This document shows, piece after piece, positions 10,102-19,770 of a stretch of DNA of 64,000 nucleotides. The stretch's first letter is position 1, and each line of letters starts with the position of its first letter. This DNA is from Belnapia rosea. GTDB taxonomy: Bacteria > Pseudomonadota > Alphaproteobacteria > Acetobacterales > Acetobacteraceae. The DNA lies in NCBI RefSeq assembly GCF_900101615.1, contig NZ_FMZX01000014.1, positions 60,650-124,649 on the forward strand, given 5' to 3'. A model generated the notes under the pieces. The model saw only the letters and a list, made by a program, of their open reading frames with translations. It searched no databases and had not been told where the DNA came from. Position numbers and translations under genes: made by a program.

Positions 10102-11613
10102 CTACTCTGCCGCGCCCTGCGCCGGCAAGCGCCGCCCGCCGGTACGGTTCCAGATCCACACCCCGAGCGGCCACAACAGCGCGCCGATGGTCATCGCCGC
10201 CAGCACCGCCGAGACCGGCCGCTCGAAGAAGGGCATCACATCGCCATCCGACTTGATGAGCGAGGTGATGAAATTCTGCTCCACCATCGTCCCCATGACG
10301 ATGCCGAGCACCAGCGCCGCCACCGGATAACCGTTCCGATCCATCACGAAGCCGAGGATGCCGAACAGCCCCACCAGCAGCACCGAGAACAGGTTGTTGC
10401 CCGTCGCATAGGCACCGACCGCGCAGAGCAGCAGGATCACCGGCATGATCGAGGCGCGCGGCGCCCGCAGCACTTTCGATGCGATGCGGATCATCACGAT
10501 GCCGAGCGGGATCATGATGATGTTGGCGATGATGAAGATGAGATAGAGCGCATACATGCTGCGCGCATTCTCGGTGAAGAGCGTCGGCCCGGGGTTCAGC
10601 CCCTTCATGTAGAGCACGCCGATGGCGATCGCCGTGATGGTGTCGCCCGGGATGCCGAAGAGCAGCGAGGGCACCCAGCCCGAGGCGAGCGAGGCATTGT
10701 TCGAGGCCCCCGCCTCGACCAGCCCCTCCGGGTGGCCGGTGCCGAACAGCTCCGGCGTCTTCGAGAATTTCTTCGACATCGCGTAGCTGACCCAGGCGGC
10801 CATGTCGGCGCCGGCGCCCGGCAACACGCCGATGATGACGCCGATGAAGTTCCCCCGCCACATCGGCCACTGGTACGTCTTGGTCAGCTTCCACTGTCCG
10901 GCGAGGATGGAGCCGAACTTCCGGTGCGGCAGCTTCGGCGGCTCGGCCGTCACCATCGCCCGCATCACCTCGCTGACGGCAAACACGCCGACCAGCGCCG
11001 GAATCGGCTCGATGCCGCCCAGCAGGTCCGTCAGGCCGAAGGTGAAGCGCGGCGTCCCCGCCGGGTTCTCCATCCCGATGCAGGCGATCAGCAGGCCGAG
11101 CAGCATGGAGGCGATCGCCTTGATCGGCGAGGAGCGCGCCACCAGCGTCGCGCACATCAGCCCGAGGAAGGCGAGCCAGAAATACTCGAAGGTCGAGAAG
11201 GACAGCGCCATCTCGGCCAGCAGCGGCGCCATCAGCACGAGCGAGAGGGTGCCGACGATGCCGCCGATCGCCGAGAACCACAGCCCGGCGCCGAGCGCCA
11301 CCTCCGGCTGGCCCTTGCGCGTCATCGCATAGGCCTCGTCCGTATAGGCGGCGGAGGCCGGCGTGCCCGGGATGCGCAGCAGGCAGCCCGGGATGTCGCC
11401 CGAGAAGATCGCCATGGCCGAGGCGGTGATGATCGTGGCGATGGCCGCGATCGGGCTCAGCCAGAAGGTGACGGGCACCAGCAGCGCCGTCGCCATGGTG
11501 GCCGAGAGGCCGGGCAGGGAGCCGACGACGAGCCCATAGATGGCGGAGGCGATGATGGCGATCACCACATCGGGCGCCGCCACCAGCCTTACGGCTTCGA
11601 GGAGTTCGTTCAT
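10102..11613 (-). CDS. tctA: Tripartite tricarboxylate transporter large membrane subunit
   Basis: 503 residues with about eleven or twelve hydrophobic segments. The family signature GSLPGLSATMATALLVPVT near residues 32-50 and the second GVLPGAGADMAAWVSY motif are both present. Forms the sodium-coupled channel with TctB. Transcribed from the minus strand as tctB-tctA-tctC with gaps of 4 nt and 32 nt. Length and motifs are complete. Confidence 0.95.
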   Translation of the reverse strand: MNELLEAVRLVAAPDVVIAIIASAIYGLVVGSLPGLSATMATALLVPVTFWLSPIAAIATIITASAMAIFSGDIPGCLLRIPGTPASAAYTDEAYAMTRKGQPEVALGAGLWFSAIGGIVGTLSLVLMAPLLAEMALSFSTFEYFWLAFLGLMCATLVARSSPIKAIASMLLGLLIACIGMENPAGTPRFTFGLTDLLGGIEPIPALVGVFAVSEVMRAMVTAEPPKLPHRKFGSILAGQWKLTKTYQWPMWRGNFIGVIIGVLPGAGADMAAWVSYAMSKKFSKTPELFGTGHPEGLVEAGASNNASLASGWVPSLLFGIPGDTITAIAIGVLYMKGLNPGPTLFTENARSMYALYLIFIIANIIMIPLGIVMIRIASKVLRAPRASIMPVILLLCAVGAYATGNNLFSVLLVGLFGILGFVMDRNGYPVAALVLGIVMGTMVEQNFITSLIKSDGDVMPFFERPVSAVLAAMTIGALLWPLGVWIWNRTGGRRLPAQGAAE

Positions 11614-11617
11614 GGAC

Positions 11618-12085
11618 CTACCACGGCGCCGGCAGCACGCCGTCGGGCAGGGGCACCCGCAGCAGCTTGTAGAAGGCGAGATGCACGAGGGCGGGCGCGG
11701 CCAGGGCCAGCGGCACGGCCAGCGTCAGCCGCGCACCCAGCGCCACCGCGCCGATCAGGACGATGATGGCGGCCGTCAGCAGGAAACCCAGCGGCTCCGA
11801 GGCCAGCATGTAGAACAGCAGCAGCGCCGGCGGGATGAGCGCCCGCAGCCCATGGAAGCGCGGGGCCGCCGCCTCCGTTGCGTCTTCCTCCGGAACCTCG
11901 AAGCTGCGGCCGATGCCGAGGGCGATCAGCGCGCCGCAGATCACCAGCCCGGAGCCGATCAGCATGGGGAAGGCGGCGGGCCCGACATCCTGCCCCGGCA
12001 CGGCCGGCAGGCGGGAGCCACTCCAGGCCGCAAGGCCACCGAGGATCACCAGGACCCCGCCGGTGACCCGGTCGGATAATTGCAC
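11618..12085 (-). CDS. tctB: Tripartite tricarboxylate transporter small membrane subunit
   Basis: 155 residues starting from a GTG at 12085 (VQLSDRVTGGVLVILGG). Four hydrophobic segments at about 8-24, 37-54, 78-93 and 98-140, as in TctB. The GTG is preferred because it gives the family's normal length and starts right before the first membrane helix; a GGGGGAAG purine run lies upstream. Reading upstream to an ATG would add 40 residues without any membrane or signal character. First gene of the tct operon. Confidence 0.82.
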   Translation of the reverse strand: MQLSDRVTGGVLVILGGLAAWSGSRLPAVPGQDVGPAAFPMLIGSGLVICGALIALGIGRSFEVPEEDATEAAAPRFHGLRALIPPALLLFYMLASEPLGFLLTAAIIVLIGAVALGARLTLAVPLALAAPALVHLAFYKLLRVPLPDGVLPAPW

Positions 12086-12224
12086 GGGACGCTTCCCCCC
12101 TTGGACGGTCTCTCTCCGGAACCAGTCTAGCCGCCCGGGGCCGCAGGTCCAGCCAGGGTCCCGTGATTTGGCGCTGCCGCCCGGCCGGGGCATCATCCCG
12201 GGCAAAGAGGAGACGTCCCGCTCT

Positions 12225-13181
12225 ATGCTTCCCCCTTGGCACAGCCTGCTTCACTCGATCGACGCCACGGACCGGGGGCTCGAGGCCGCCGGCTACATCG
12301 CCAGCCGCCCCATCTCCACCGCGGTCTACCTGGCCCATCACCTGCAGAAGCCCATCCTGGTCGAGGGCCCGGCCGGCGTCGGCAAGACGGAGCTCGCCAA
12401 GGCCCTGGCCTCCTGGCTCGGCCTCGGGCTGATCCGCATGCAGTGCTACGAGGGGCTCGACGAATCGAAGGCCCTCTACGAGTGGAAATACGGCAAGCAG
12501 CTGCTCTACACCCAGATCCTGAAGGACCGCCTCGGCGCCGCCCTCGGTGAGGAGCCGGGCCTCGATGCCGCGCTCGCCCGGCTGCACGGCTTCGGCGACC
12601 TGTTCTTCTCCGAGCAATTCCTCGAGCCCCGCCCCCTGCTGCGCGCCCTGCGCGAGCCCGGCGGCGCCGTGCTGCTGATCGACGAGATCGACAAGGCCGA
12701 CCAGGAATTCGAGGCCTTCCTGCTCGAGCTGCTCTCCGACTACCAGGTCTCCATCCCCGAGATCGGCACCATCCGTGCCACCGTGCCGCCGCTGGTGCTG
12801 CTCACCTCCAACAGCCAGCGCGACCTCGGCGACGCGCTGAAGCGCCGCTGCCTCCACCTCCATATCGGCCTGCCCGATGCCCGGCTCGAGGCGCGCATCG
12901 TCGCCGCCCGTGTCCCCGGCGTGGAGGAGGGGCTGCGCCGCCAGCTCGTCGCCTTCGTCCAGCAGCTCCGCACGCTCGACCTGAAGAAGCTGCCCTCGGT
13001 CAGCGAGACCATCGACTGGGCCCGCACCCTGCTGCTGCTCCATGTGCGGGAGCTGGATGCGGCGCTGATCCGCGACACGCTGAACGTGCTGCTGAAATTC
13101 GAGTCCGACATCGAGGCCGCCGACCCCCGCCTCGCCGAGCTGCTGCAGGCGGCGGCGCGCGAGTCCGTGCCGGTGCGCTGA
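12225..13181 (+). CDS. MoxR-family AAA+ ATPase (second copy)
   Basis: 318 residues. Walker A GPAGVGKT at 48-55, Walker B VLLIDEID at about 149-156, and a sensor-1 Asn in LLTSNSQRDLGD. A ribosome-binding site AAAGAGGAG lies about 9 nt before the ATG. The stop overlaps the start of the next gene by one base (TGATG), so the VWA partner is translationally coupled. The sequence contains an insert (residues about 95-140) absent from the first MoxR, so the two pairs are distinct subfamilies. Likely an assembly ATPase; the client is not identifiable. Confidence 0.92.
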   Translation: MLPPWHSLLHSIDATDRGLEAAGYIASRPISTAVYLAHHLQKPILVEGPAGVGKTELAKALASWLGLGLIRMQCYEGLDESKALYEWKYGKQLLYTQILKDRLGAALGEEPGLDAALARLHGFGDLFFSEQFLEPRPLLRALREPGGAVLLIDEIDKADQEFEAFLLELLSDYQVSIPEIGTIRATVPPLVLLTSNSQRDLGDALKRRCLHLHIGLPDARLEARIVAARVPGVEEGLRRQLVAFVQQLRTLDLKKLPSVSETIDWARTLLLLHVRELDAALIRDTLNVLLKFESDIEAADPRLAELLQAAARESVPVR

Positions 13182-14476
13182 TGCAGGGCCCGCTGCTCGA
13201 CCTGCTCCGCGCCGCCCGCAGCGCCGGGCTGCGCATCTCGCCGGCCGAGAGCATCGACGCCGCGCGCGCCGTCGAGCAGGTCGGCTATGCCGACCGCACC
13301 ACGCTGCGCGACACGCTCTCCCTCGTGCTCGCCAAGACGGTGGAGGAGAAGCGCGCCTTCGCCGACTGCTTCGACCTCTTCTTCTCCCGCACCGGCTTCG
13401 CGCCGGAGCCCCCGCCGGATGCCGCCGCCAAGGCGGACAGCCCGCTGGCGCAGATGCTGCTTTCGGGCGACCGCTCCGGCCTCGCCGCCGCCGCCGAGCA
13501 GGCCGCGGTGGAGGCCGGGGTCGGCAACATCACCATCTTCACCCAGGTGAACCTCTATACCCGGCGCATCCTCGAGCGCATGGGCCTCGCCGCGCTCGAC
13601 CGCGAGATCGCCGCCGCCCCGCCCGCCACCGCCGAGCGCCTGCGCGAGGGCCGCGAGCGCCTGCGCGAGGGGGTGCGGGAGCTGGTGCAGCAGAACCTCG
13701 CCCTCTATGCGCGCGGCCAGGCGGAGGAGTACCGCAACCGCACCCTGGCCCGCACCCGCCTCGCCGCCATCGACCGGCGCGACCATGACCGCATGCGCCG
13801 GCTCGTCCGCGCCATGGCCCGGCGGCTGGCAGCGCAGTATGGCCGCCGCCGCAAACGCCGGCGCCGCGGACTGCTCGATGCCCGCCGCACCATCCGCCGC
13901 AACATGGGCTGGGACGGGCTGCCCTTCATCCCCGTCTGGAAGCAGGAGGTGATCGACAAGCCGAAGCTCGTCGTGCTCTGCGACGTCAGCGGCTCGGTCG
14001 CCGCCATGGCGCAATTCCTGCTGCTGTTCCTCTACTCGCTGAACGAGGCGCTCTCGGGCCTGCGCGCCTTCGCCTTCTCCGGCACGCTGGTCGATGTCTC
14101 CGACCTGCTGGAGGGCCAGCCGATAGAGCGCGCCATCCCCGCCGTGCTCGACCGCGCCGGCTTCGGCTCCTCCAACTACGGGCAGGCCCTGGCCGATTTC
14201 GCCGAGCACCACATGGCCCTGCTCGACAGCCGCACCACCGTCATCATCCTCGGCGACGGCCGCGGCAACCGCACCGACCCGCGCACCGAGATCCTCGCCG
14301 CCATGGCCAACCGGGCGAAGCAGATCGTCTGGCTGAACCCGGAGACACGGCCGCTCTGGGGCACCGGCGACTCCGACATGCCGCGCTACGCGCCGCATTG
14401 CCGCATCGCCGCCGTCTGCAACACCCTCGACCAGCTGGACCGCGTCATCGGCGGGCTGCTGCGGGACGGCGCCTAG
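13181..14476 (+). CDS. VWA-domain protein (CoxE-like, second copy)
   Basis: 431 residues. N-terminal helical region, an Arg-rich segment at about 222-240, then a VWA domain with canonical metal site D268-V-S-G-S. The later TVIILGDGRGNRTDPRTE and VWLNPETRPLWGTGDSDM segments match CoxE-type proteins, where the pair works with a MoxR/CoxD ATPase in maturing molybdenum hydroxylases. No such hydroxylase is in the window. Coupled to the upstream ATPase. A GC-rich imperfect hairpin (about 14485-14511) lies between this gene and the convergent HAD gene. Confidence 0.9.
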   Translation: MQGPLLDLLRAARSAGLRISPAESIDAARAVEQVGYADRTTLRDTLSLVLAKTVEEKRAFADCFDLFFSRTGFAPEPPPDAAAKADSPLAQMLLSGDRSGLAAAAEQAAVEAGVGNITIFTQVNLYTRRILERMGLAALDREIAAAPPATAERLREGRERLREGVRELVQQNLALYARGQAEEYRNRTLARTRLAAIDRRDHDRMRRLVRAMARRLAAQYGRRRKRRRRGLLDARRTIRRNMGWDGLPFIPVWKQEVIDKPKLVVLCDVSGSVAAMAQFLLLFLYSLNEALSGLRAFAFSGTLVDVSDLLEGQPIERAIPAVLDRAGFGSSNYGQALADFAEHHMALLDSRTTVIILGDGRGNRTDPRTEILAAMANRAKQIVWLNPETRPLWGTGDSDMPRYAPHCRIAAVCNTLDQLDRVIGGLLRDGA

Positions 14477-14513
14477 GGGATGGGGGGCCGGGGCGCGCCG
14501 CGCCCGGCCGGCC

Positions 14514-15224
14514 TCATGGCGGCAGGAGCAGCGCGGCCGCTCCATCCAGGTCCGGCACCTCTGCATAGGGCAGCCAGTCCGGGTTGCCGGTCTCGCCCCG
14601 CCGGTTCACCCATATGCCGCGCAGGCCCAGTTCATGACGGGCCTTCATGTCCCAGTACATGCCCATCGCCACATGCACCGTCTCGTCCGGCGTCACGCCC
14701 ATCGCGCGGTAGGCGTAGTCGAAGAGCTGCCGCGACGGCTTGTAGGCCCGCGCCTGTTCGGCGGTGATGACGTAGTCGAAGGGCACGCCGATGCGCGCCA
14801 CGGTCGGCGCGATCAGGTCGTCGTCGGAATTCGTGAAGATCGCCAGCTTGTAGCGCTCGCGCAACCGCCGCAGGGCATCCGGGACCTCGGGGTGCGGGCC
14901 CATCGCCATCGGCGACGACGCGATGCGCTCGATCTCCTCGGCGCCCGGGGTCAGGCCGTGCCCGGCGAAGGCGGCGGCGAAGCCGGTGCGCAGGATCTCC
15001 TTGTAGGGGCGGTGCGGCCTCTCCGCCGTCAGGCGCCGCCCCTCCGCCGAGAAGCTATCGAGGATCGCGGATGCGCCCGCGCCGCTCGCGCCGTGCTTCG
15101 CCAGCGTCGCGCCGACCTCGCGCAGGAGTACCTCGTACCATTGCACGAGCGTGCCGTAGCAGTCGAAGGTGATGACCTTCGGCGCGGGGTCGAGCTGGAA
15201 CATCGAGGGTTCGGGCATCGGCAT
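14514..15224 (-). CDS. HAD-superfamily hydrolase, haloacid dehalogenase type II-like
   Basis: 236 residues. Nucleophile Asp21 in ITFDCYGTLVQW, motif II FTNSDDD, motif III Lys in AYKPSRQLFDY and motif IV in YWDMKARHELGL. This is the HAD type II (L-2-haloacid dehalogenase-like) layout. The motif IV region, usually S-N-x-x-D in true dehalogenases, reads MGMYWD, so the substrate may be different. Start uncertain: ATGs at 15224, 15218 and 15203 are all possible, and none has a clear ribosome-binding site. Confidence 0.85.
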   Translation of the reverse strand: MPMPEPSMFQLDPAPKVITFDCYGTLVQWYEVLLREVGATLAKHGASGAGASAILDSFSAEGRRLTAERPHRPYKEILRTGFAAAFAGHGLTPGAEEIERIASSPMAMGPHPEVPDALRRLRERYKLAIFTNSDDDLIAPTVARIGVPFDYVITAEQARAYKPSRQLFDYAYRAMGVTPDETVHVAMGMYWDMKARHELGLRGIWVNRRGETGNPDWLPYAEVPDLDGAAALLLPP

Positions 15225-15524
15225 GGCTTGCGGTTGTAGGTGGTGGGGGAAGGCGTCGCCAGGCGATGCCGGCAGGCGTCCCGAAGGGCTGCCGGCGGCC
15301 CGTGATGCCGCCGAGCGGCCATCCTTGCGTCCGGGGCCGGGCCGGTCCGCCGGCGTGAGCGGCCCGGTCACCACCGCCCAGCCATGGCAACGGATCACGA
15401 AACTGCAGCCGCGGCAACGCCTGGTTCGGGCACCCGGGGGTGGAGCATCCGGCCGCCCCTGGGCTCGACCCGGCCCGCCGCTTCGGCTAACACGCGCGCC
15501 CTTCCGGCTTCAGGGGCACGCCCG

Positions 15525-16775
15525 GTGCAACCCATCATCGGCATCGATTTCGGCACCACCAACAGCGTCGTCGCCCGCCTCATGCCCGATGGCCACGTGG
15601 AGACCGCCCGCTTCGCCATCGGCACCGATACCTTCGACGTGTTCCGCTCCGTCCTTTGCTTCTGGGCCGAGGCAGGCGGCGCCCCGCGCCATGCCGCCGG
15701 CCCCGGGGCCATCGAGGCCTATCTGGAGGACCCGCTCGCCAGCCGCCTCATCATGTCGATGAAGACCTACCTGGCGCAGCGCAGCTTCACCGAGACGCGC
15801 ATCTTCAGCCGGTCCTTCACGCTGGAAAGCCTGATCGCCCTCTTCCTCCGCGCGCTCCATGCCCCCGTCGCCGGCGCCCGCCTCGTCGCCGGCCGCCCGG
15901 TGCGCTTCGCCGGCGACATGCCGGATGATGGGCTGGCCGAGACCCGCCTCCGCGCCGCCTTCACCGAGGCCGGCTGGCACGACATCGACTTCGCGCTGGA
16001 GCCGGAGGCGGCCGGCTACCGCTTCGCCCGTGGCCTCGGCGGCGCGGCCACGGTGCTGGTCGGCGATTTCGGCGGCGGCACCAGCGACTTCTCCGTCCTC
16101 CGCTACGAGCCGGGCGGCGTCACCGCGCTCGGCCATTCCGGCATCGGCATCGCCGGTGACAGCTTCGACTACCGCATCATCGACCATGTCGTATCGCCCC
16201 TGCTCGGCCGCAACGACAGCTACCGGGTGATGGGCAAGCCCATGCCCATCCCCGCCGCCTGGTACACCGGCTTCGCCCGCTGGCACCGCCTCTCGCTGAT
16301 GCGCGCGCCGAAGACGCTGCGCGACATCGCCGAGGTCGCCCGCACCGCCGACCATCCGGAGCGGCTCCACCACCTCGTCTCGCTGATCGAGGAGGAGGCC
16401 GGCTACGCGCTCTACCGCGCCGTCTCCGGCGTGAAGGCCGCGCTCTCCCGCGCCCCGCGCGCGACGCTCGCCTTCCGTCATGAGGATTTCGCGGTGGAGG
16501 CGGAGATCGCCCGCGCCGATTTCGAATCCTGGATCGCCCCCGACCTGGCCCGGCTCGGCACCGCCATCGACGATGCGCTGGCCGAGGCCCGCCTGCCGCA
16601 TGAGGCCATCGACCGCGTCTTCCTCACCGGCGGCACCTCCCTGGTGCCGGCGGTGCGGGCGCTGTTCGAGGCCCGCTTCGGCGCGGCGCGGCTGGCGGGC
16701 GGCGGGGAGTTCGTCTCGGTGGCGGAGGGGCTGGCGCTGATCGGGCAGGCAAGGGCCGCCGCCCGGATGGGCTGA
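15525..16775 (+). CDS. Hsp70-like ATPase of the YegD type
   Basis: 416 residues. Actin/Hsp70 nucleotide-binding fold only: phosphate 1 motif IIGIDFGTTNSVVARL at the N-terminus, phosphate 2 VLVGDFGGGTSDFSV, and adenosine motif FLTGGTSLVPAVR. It has no substrate-binding domain or EEVD-type tail, as in E. coli YegD, whose chaperone role is only loosely defined. A GTG at 15525 is chosen: an AGGGG site precedes it by about 8 nt and it starts exactly at the conserved strand. No co-chaperone gene is near. Confidence 0.9.
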   Translation: MQPIIGIDFGTTNSVVARLMPDGHVETARFAIGTDTFDVFRSVLCFWAEAGGAPRHAAGPGAIEAYLEDPLASRLIMSMKTYLAQRSFTETRIFSRSFTLESLIALFLRALHAPVAGARLVAGRPVRFAGDMPDDGLAETRLRAAFTEAGWHDIDFALEPEAAGYRFARGLGGAATVLVGDFGGGTSDFSVLRYEPGGVTALGHSGIGIAGDSFDYRIIDHVVSPLLGRNDSYRVMGKPMPIPAAWYTGFARWHRLSLMRAPKTLRDIAEVARTADHPERLHHLVSLIEEEAGYALYRAVSGVKAALSRAPRATLAFRHEDFAVEAEIARADFESWIAPDLARLGTAIDDALAEARLPHEAIDRVFLTGGTSLVPAVRALFEARFGAARLAGGGEFVSVAEGLALIGQARAAARMG

Positions 16776-16785
16776 CCCGCCGCGC

Positions 16786-16815
16786 TTGACGGGGTAGGGA
16801 CAATAATCCTATAAT
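16786..16815 (+). promoter_or_regulatory. Near-consensus sigma-70 promoter in a convergent gap
   Basis: TTGACG at 16786-16791 and a perfect TATAAT at 16810-16815, spaced 18 nt. It lies between two convergent genes and points into the 3' end of the phosphonate permease gene. Downstream are a 58-codon reading frame (16832-17008) without a ribosome-binding site and a GC palindrome at 16900-16915. It may drive a small RNA or antisense transcript. Confidence 0.5.
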
Positions 16816-17012
16816 CTCGCCGCAACCCAACATGACTCCATGGCGCGCCGGATGCCTGCCATCCGCGGCAAGCCCATGCCAGGGCAACGGCATGGCGCCG
16901 GCGCTGGCCAGCGCCTCAATCCCTCAAATCTTCAAATTCGTTGTCCTCTTCGCCCGCCATATCAACGGGTTAGGCGTCCCCGGCCCGGCTGGAATTGAGC
17001 CGGTTTGAAGTT

Positions 17013-18662
17013 TCACCGCGCCCGCCACCCTTGGGTCGCCCGCTCCACCACCCCCGCCATCGCCAGCTGCGCGAGCTTCACCGCCACCGTCACGCCGAGG
17101 ATCGCGCAGGCCATCGCCGCCGCCGCGCTCGCCTGCCCCGCCTCGTCCATATGCACCACGGCGATCGAGGCCGGCTTCGTCTCCGGCCCGTAGAGGAAGA
17201 TCACCGCCGAGACCGTCGTCATCGCGTTGACGAAGAAATACACCGCGATGTCGAGGATCGCCGGCAGGCAGATCGGCACTGTCACCCGCGCGAAGGTCAG
17301 CAGCGCCGGCACCCGCAGCGAGGCGCCTACCGCCTCGAATTCCGGGTCGAGCTGGCGGATCGCCGTCACCGCCGCCAGATGCGGCACGGTGTAGAAATGC
17401 ACCAGGCTGTTCAGCACCAGCAGCCCGAGCGTGCCATAGAGGAAGCCCAGCGGATTGGCCGGGTGGTTGAAGAAGAGGATGGTGCCGAGCCCGAGCACCA
17501 GACCGGGCACCGCCAGCGGCAGCCCCGCCACGAAGCGCAGCACGGAGGAGAGCAGCCCGCCCGGCGCGCCCCGCTCCAGCAGCCAGGCGGTGCCGAAGGC
17601 CAGCGGCGTCCCGATCAGCGCCACCCAGGCCGCCATCCGCACCGAGGTCCAGACCGTGCCCCAGCCGGCCGCATCGAACCGGGCGAAGTCGTAGTTGTCG
17701 AGCGTCAGCGAGAGGTTCCACGGCCAGAAGCGGATCAGCGAGCTCCAGCAGGCGACGCCCACGATGCCGAGCAGGAAGCCGGCGACGAGCAGGCAGAGCA
17801 GCAGCAGCGGCACGTCCCGCGCCGGCCGCGGCCGCGGCTGGTAGGCGACGGCGCGGCCGGAGAGGGTCGCGCTCCGCTGGCCCTCCGCCCAGCGGTCCAG
17901 CAGGAAGCCGCCCACCGCCGGCAGCAGCAGCACCAGCCCGACCACGGCCCCCATGTTGAAGTTCTGCAGCCCGACGACCTGCTTGTAGACATCGGTCGCC
18001 AGCACCGGGAACTGCCCGCCGATCACCTTGGGGATGCCGAAATCCGTCACCACCAGGGTGAAGACCACGGTCGTCGCCGAGACCAGCCCATAGCGCGCCC
18101 CCGGCAGCGTCACGGTCCAGAACACCCGCCACCGCCCCGCCCTGAGCGCCGCCGCCGCCTCGTAGAGCCGCGCATCGGCCATGCCGAGCGCGACGGAGAG
18201 GATGATCGCCGCATGCGGGAAGCAATAGAAGACCTGCGCCGCCACGATCCCCACCGGCCCGTAGAGGCTTCCCCCGCCCAGCATCCCGCGCAGCAGCCCC
18301 TGGTTGCCGAACAGGGTGATCAGCGCGAGGGCCGGCAGCAGCGAGGGCGCGAGCACCGGCAGCAGCATCACCGCGCGGAAGGCGGGCCGCGCCGGCAGGC
18401 AGGCCCGCGTCAGCCCATAGGCGTAGAGGAAGGCGAGGGGCACGGTCAGCAGCGTGGTCAGCGCCGCGGTCCAGAGGCTGTTCCAGGCCGCCAGCCGCAA
18501 CGCGGGCGTCCGCGCATAGGCGAGGATGTTGGCAAGGCCGGCGAAGCCGCCCTCGGCATCCTCGAAGGCCCGCAGCAGCACGGTGCCGAGCGGCAGCACC
18601 AGGCCGATGCCGAGCAGGGCGAGCGCCAGCCACAACCCCGCCCGCAGCGGCGCCTCACGCAT
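17013..18662 (-). CDS. 2-Aminoethylphosphonate-type ABC transporter permease (fused, two membrane domains)
   Basis: 549 residues: two consecutive binding-protein-dependent permease domains in one chain, about twelve membrane helices in total. EAA-like loops are seen in each half (EAAAALRAGRWRVFW and EAVGASLRVPALLTF). Fused permeases of this size occur in iron(III) and 2-aminoethylphosphonate importers; the neighbours (phosphonoacetaldehyde hydrolase, FAD oxidoreductase) favour the latter. It overlaps the end of the ATPase gene by 8 nt, the last gene of the cluster. Confidence 0.88.
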   Translation of the reverse strand: MREAPLRAGLWLALALLGIGLVLPLGTVLLRAFEDAEGGFAGLANILAYARTPALRLAAWNSLWTAALTTLLTVPLAFLYAYGLTRACLPARPAFRAVMLLPVLAPSLLPALALITLFGNQGLLRGMLGGGSLYGPVGIVAAQVFYCFPHAAIILSVALGMADARLYEAAAALRAGRWRVFWTVTLPGARYGLVSATTVVFTLVVTDFGIPKVIGGQFPVLATDVYKQVVGLQNFNMGAVVGLVLLLPAVGGFLLDRWAEGQRSATLSGRAVAYQPRPRPARDVPLLLLCLLVAGFLLGIVGVACWSSLIRFWPWNLSLTLDNYDFARFDAAGWGTVWTSVRMAAWVALIGTPLAFGTAWLLERGAPGGLLSSVLRFVAGLPLAVPGLVLGLGTILFFNHPANPLGFLYGTLGLLVLNSLVHFYTVPHLAAVTAIRQLDPEFEAVGASLRVPALLTFARVTVPICLPAILDIAVYFFVNAMTTVSAVIFLYGPETKPASIAVVHMDEAGQASAAAAMACAILGVTVAVKLAQLAMAGVVERATQGWRAR

Positions 18663-19770
18663 CGGCGGGGAAGACCATGACCCGCTCGGCCGGGAAGGCG
18701 ACCGGCAGCACCGTCCCCGGCGCCGCGCGGGCGAGCTCCGGCGGCGCATCCGCCTCCAGCCGCCACCGACGGCCGGAGGGCAGGCTCGCCTCCAGCGACA
18801 GGCGGCAGACCGGGCCGAGGAATTCGCCATGCGTCACCTCGGCGTCGAAGGCGCCCGGCAGCGCGGTGGCGGCCCCGCCGAGGCGCACATCCTCCGGCCG
18901 GATGAAGGCCTCGACCGGCGTGCCGTAGAGCAGCGGCCGCGCCGCCGCGCAGGGCAGCCGCAACCCCTCCACCAGCAGCAGGCCGGGCGGCGCCTCCACG
19001 GTGGCGGAGACATGGCTGCTCCGCCCGACGAAGCCGGCGACGAAGGCGGAGGCCGGCTGGCGGTAGATCGCCTCCGGCGTGCCCACCTGCTCGATCCGTC
19101 CGCGCGACATGACGACGACGCGGTCGGAGACGCTCATCGCCTCCTCCTGGTCATGCGTCACCATGACGGTCGTGACCCCGAGCCGCCGCTGCAACGCGCG
19201 GATCTCGCCACGCAGATGCTGCCGCACGATGGCGTCGAGCGCCGAGAGCGGCTCGTCCAGCAGCAGCAGCCCAGGCTCGCTGGCCAGGGCGCGGGCCAGC
19301 GCCACCCGTTGCTGCTGCCCGCCCGAGAGCTGCGCCGGGTACTTCGCCGCATGCTCGGCAAGGCCGACCAGCGCCAGCAGCTCCGCCACCCGCTCCTCGC
19401 GCCGCCGTCGCGGCCAGGCGCGGCCCCGCAGCCCATAGCCGATATTGGCGGTGACGGAGAGGTTCGGGAACAGCGCGTAGGACTGGAAGACGATGCCGAA
19501 ATCCCGCCGCCCCGGCGGCAGGTGGGTGATGTCCCGCCCACCCTGCGCGATGCGCCCGCTGCTCGGCGGGTCGAGCCCGGCGATCGCCCGCAGCAGCGTC
19601 GTCTTGCCGCAGCCCGAGGGACCAAGGAAGGAGACGAACTCGCCCGGCTCCACCGCCAGGCTCACATGGTCCAGCGCCTGGAAGGTGCCGAAGCGCTTCG
19701 AGACCTGCTCGACGACGAGGTAGGGCGCCGCCGCCACCAGGGCCGGCGGCCGCTCCAGTGCCGCGCTCAT
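18655..19770 (-). CDS. ABC transporter ATPase (2-aminoethylphosphonate/iron type)
   Basis: 371 residues. Walker A GPSGCGKT at 50-57, Q-loop VFQSYALFP, signature LSGGQQQR at about 148-155, Walker B LLLLDEPLSALD, H-loop VMVTHDQEEA, and a C-terminal TOBE domain (about 260-371). Works with the fused permease and the binding protein next to it. Its start shares one base with the stop of the binding-protein gene (TGATG) and its end overlaps the permease start, so the three are coupled. Confidence 0.93.
   Translation of the reverse strand: MSAALERPPALVAAAPYLVVEQVSKRFGTFQALDHVSLAVEPGEFVSFLGPSGCGKTTLLRAIAGLDPPSSGRIAQGGRDITHLPPGRRDFGIVFQSYALFPNLSVTANIGYGLRGRAWPRRRREERVAELLALVGLAEHAAKYPAQLSGGQQQRVALARALASEPGLLLLDEPLSALDAIVRQHLRGEIRALQRRLGVTTVMVTHDQEEAMSVSDRVVVMSRGRIEQVGTPEAIYRQPASAFVAGFVGRSSHVSATVEAPPGLLLVEGLRLPCAAARPLLYGTPVEAFIRPEDVRLGGAATALPGAFDAEVTHGEFLGPVCRLSLEASLPSGRRWRLEADAPPELARAAPGTVLPVAFPAERVMVFPADA

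Noticed and set aside
16832..17008. 58-codon reading frame behind the lone promoter
   Set aside because: No ribosome-binding site, no recognisable domain and atypical composition; kept only as part of the promoter observation.
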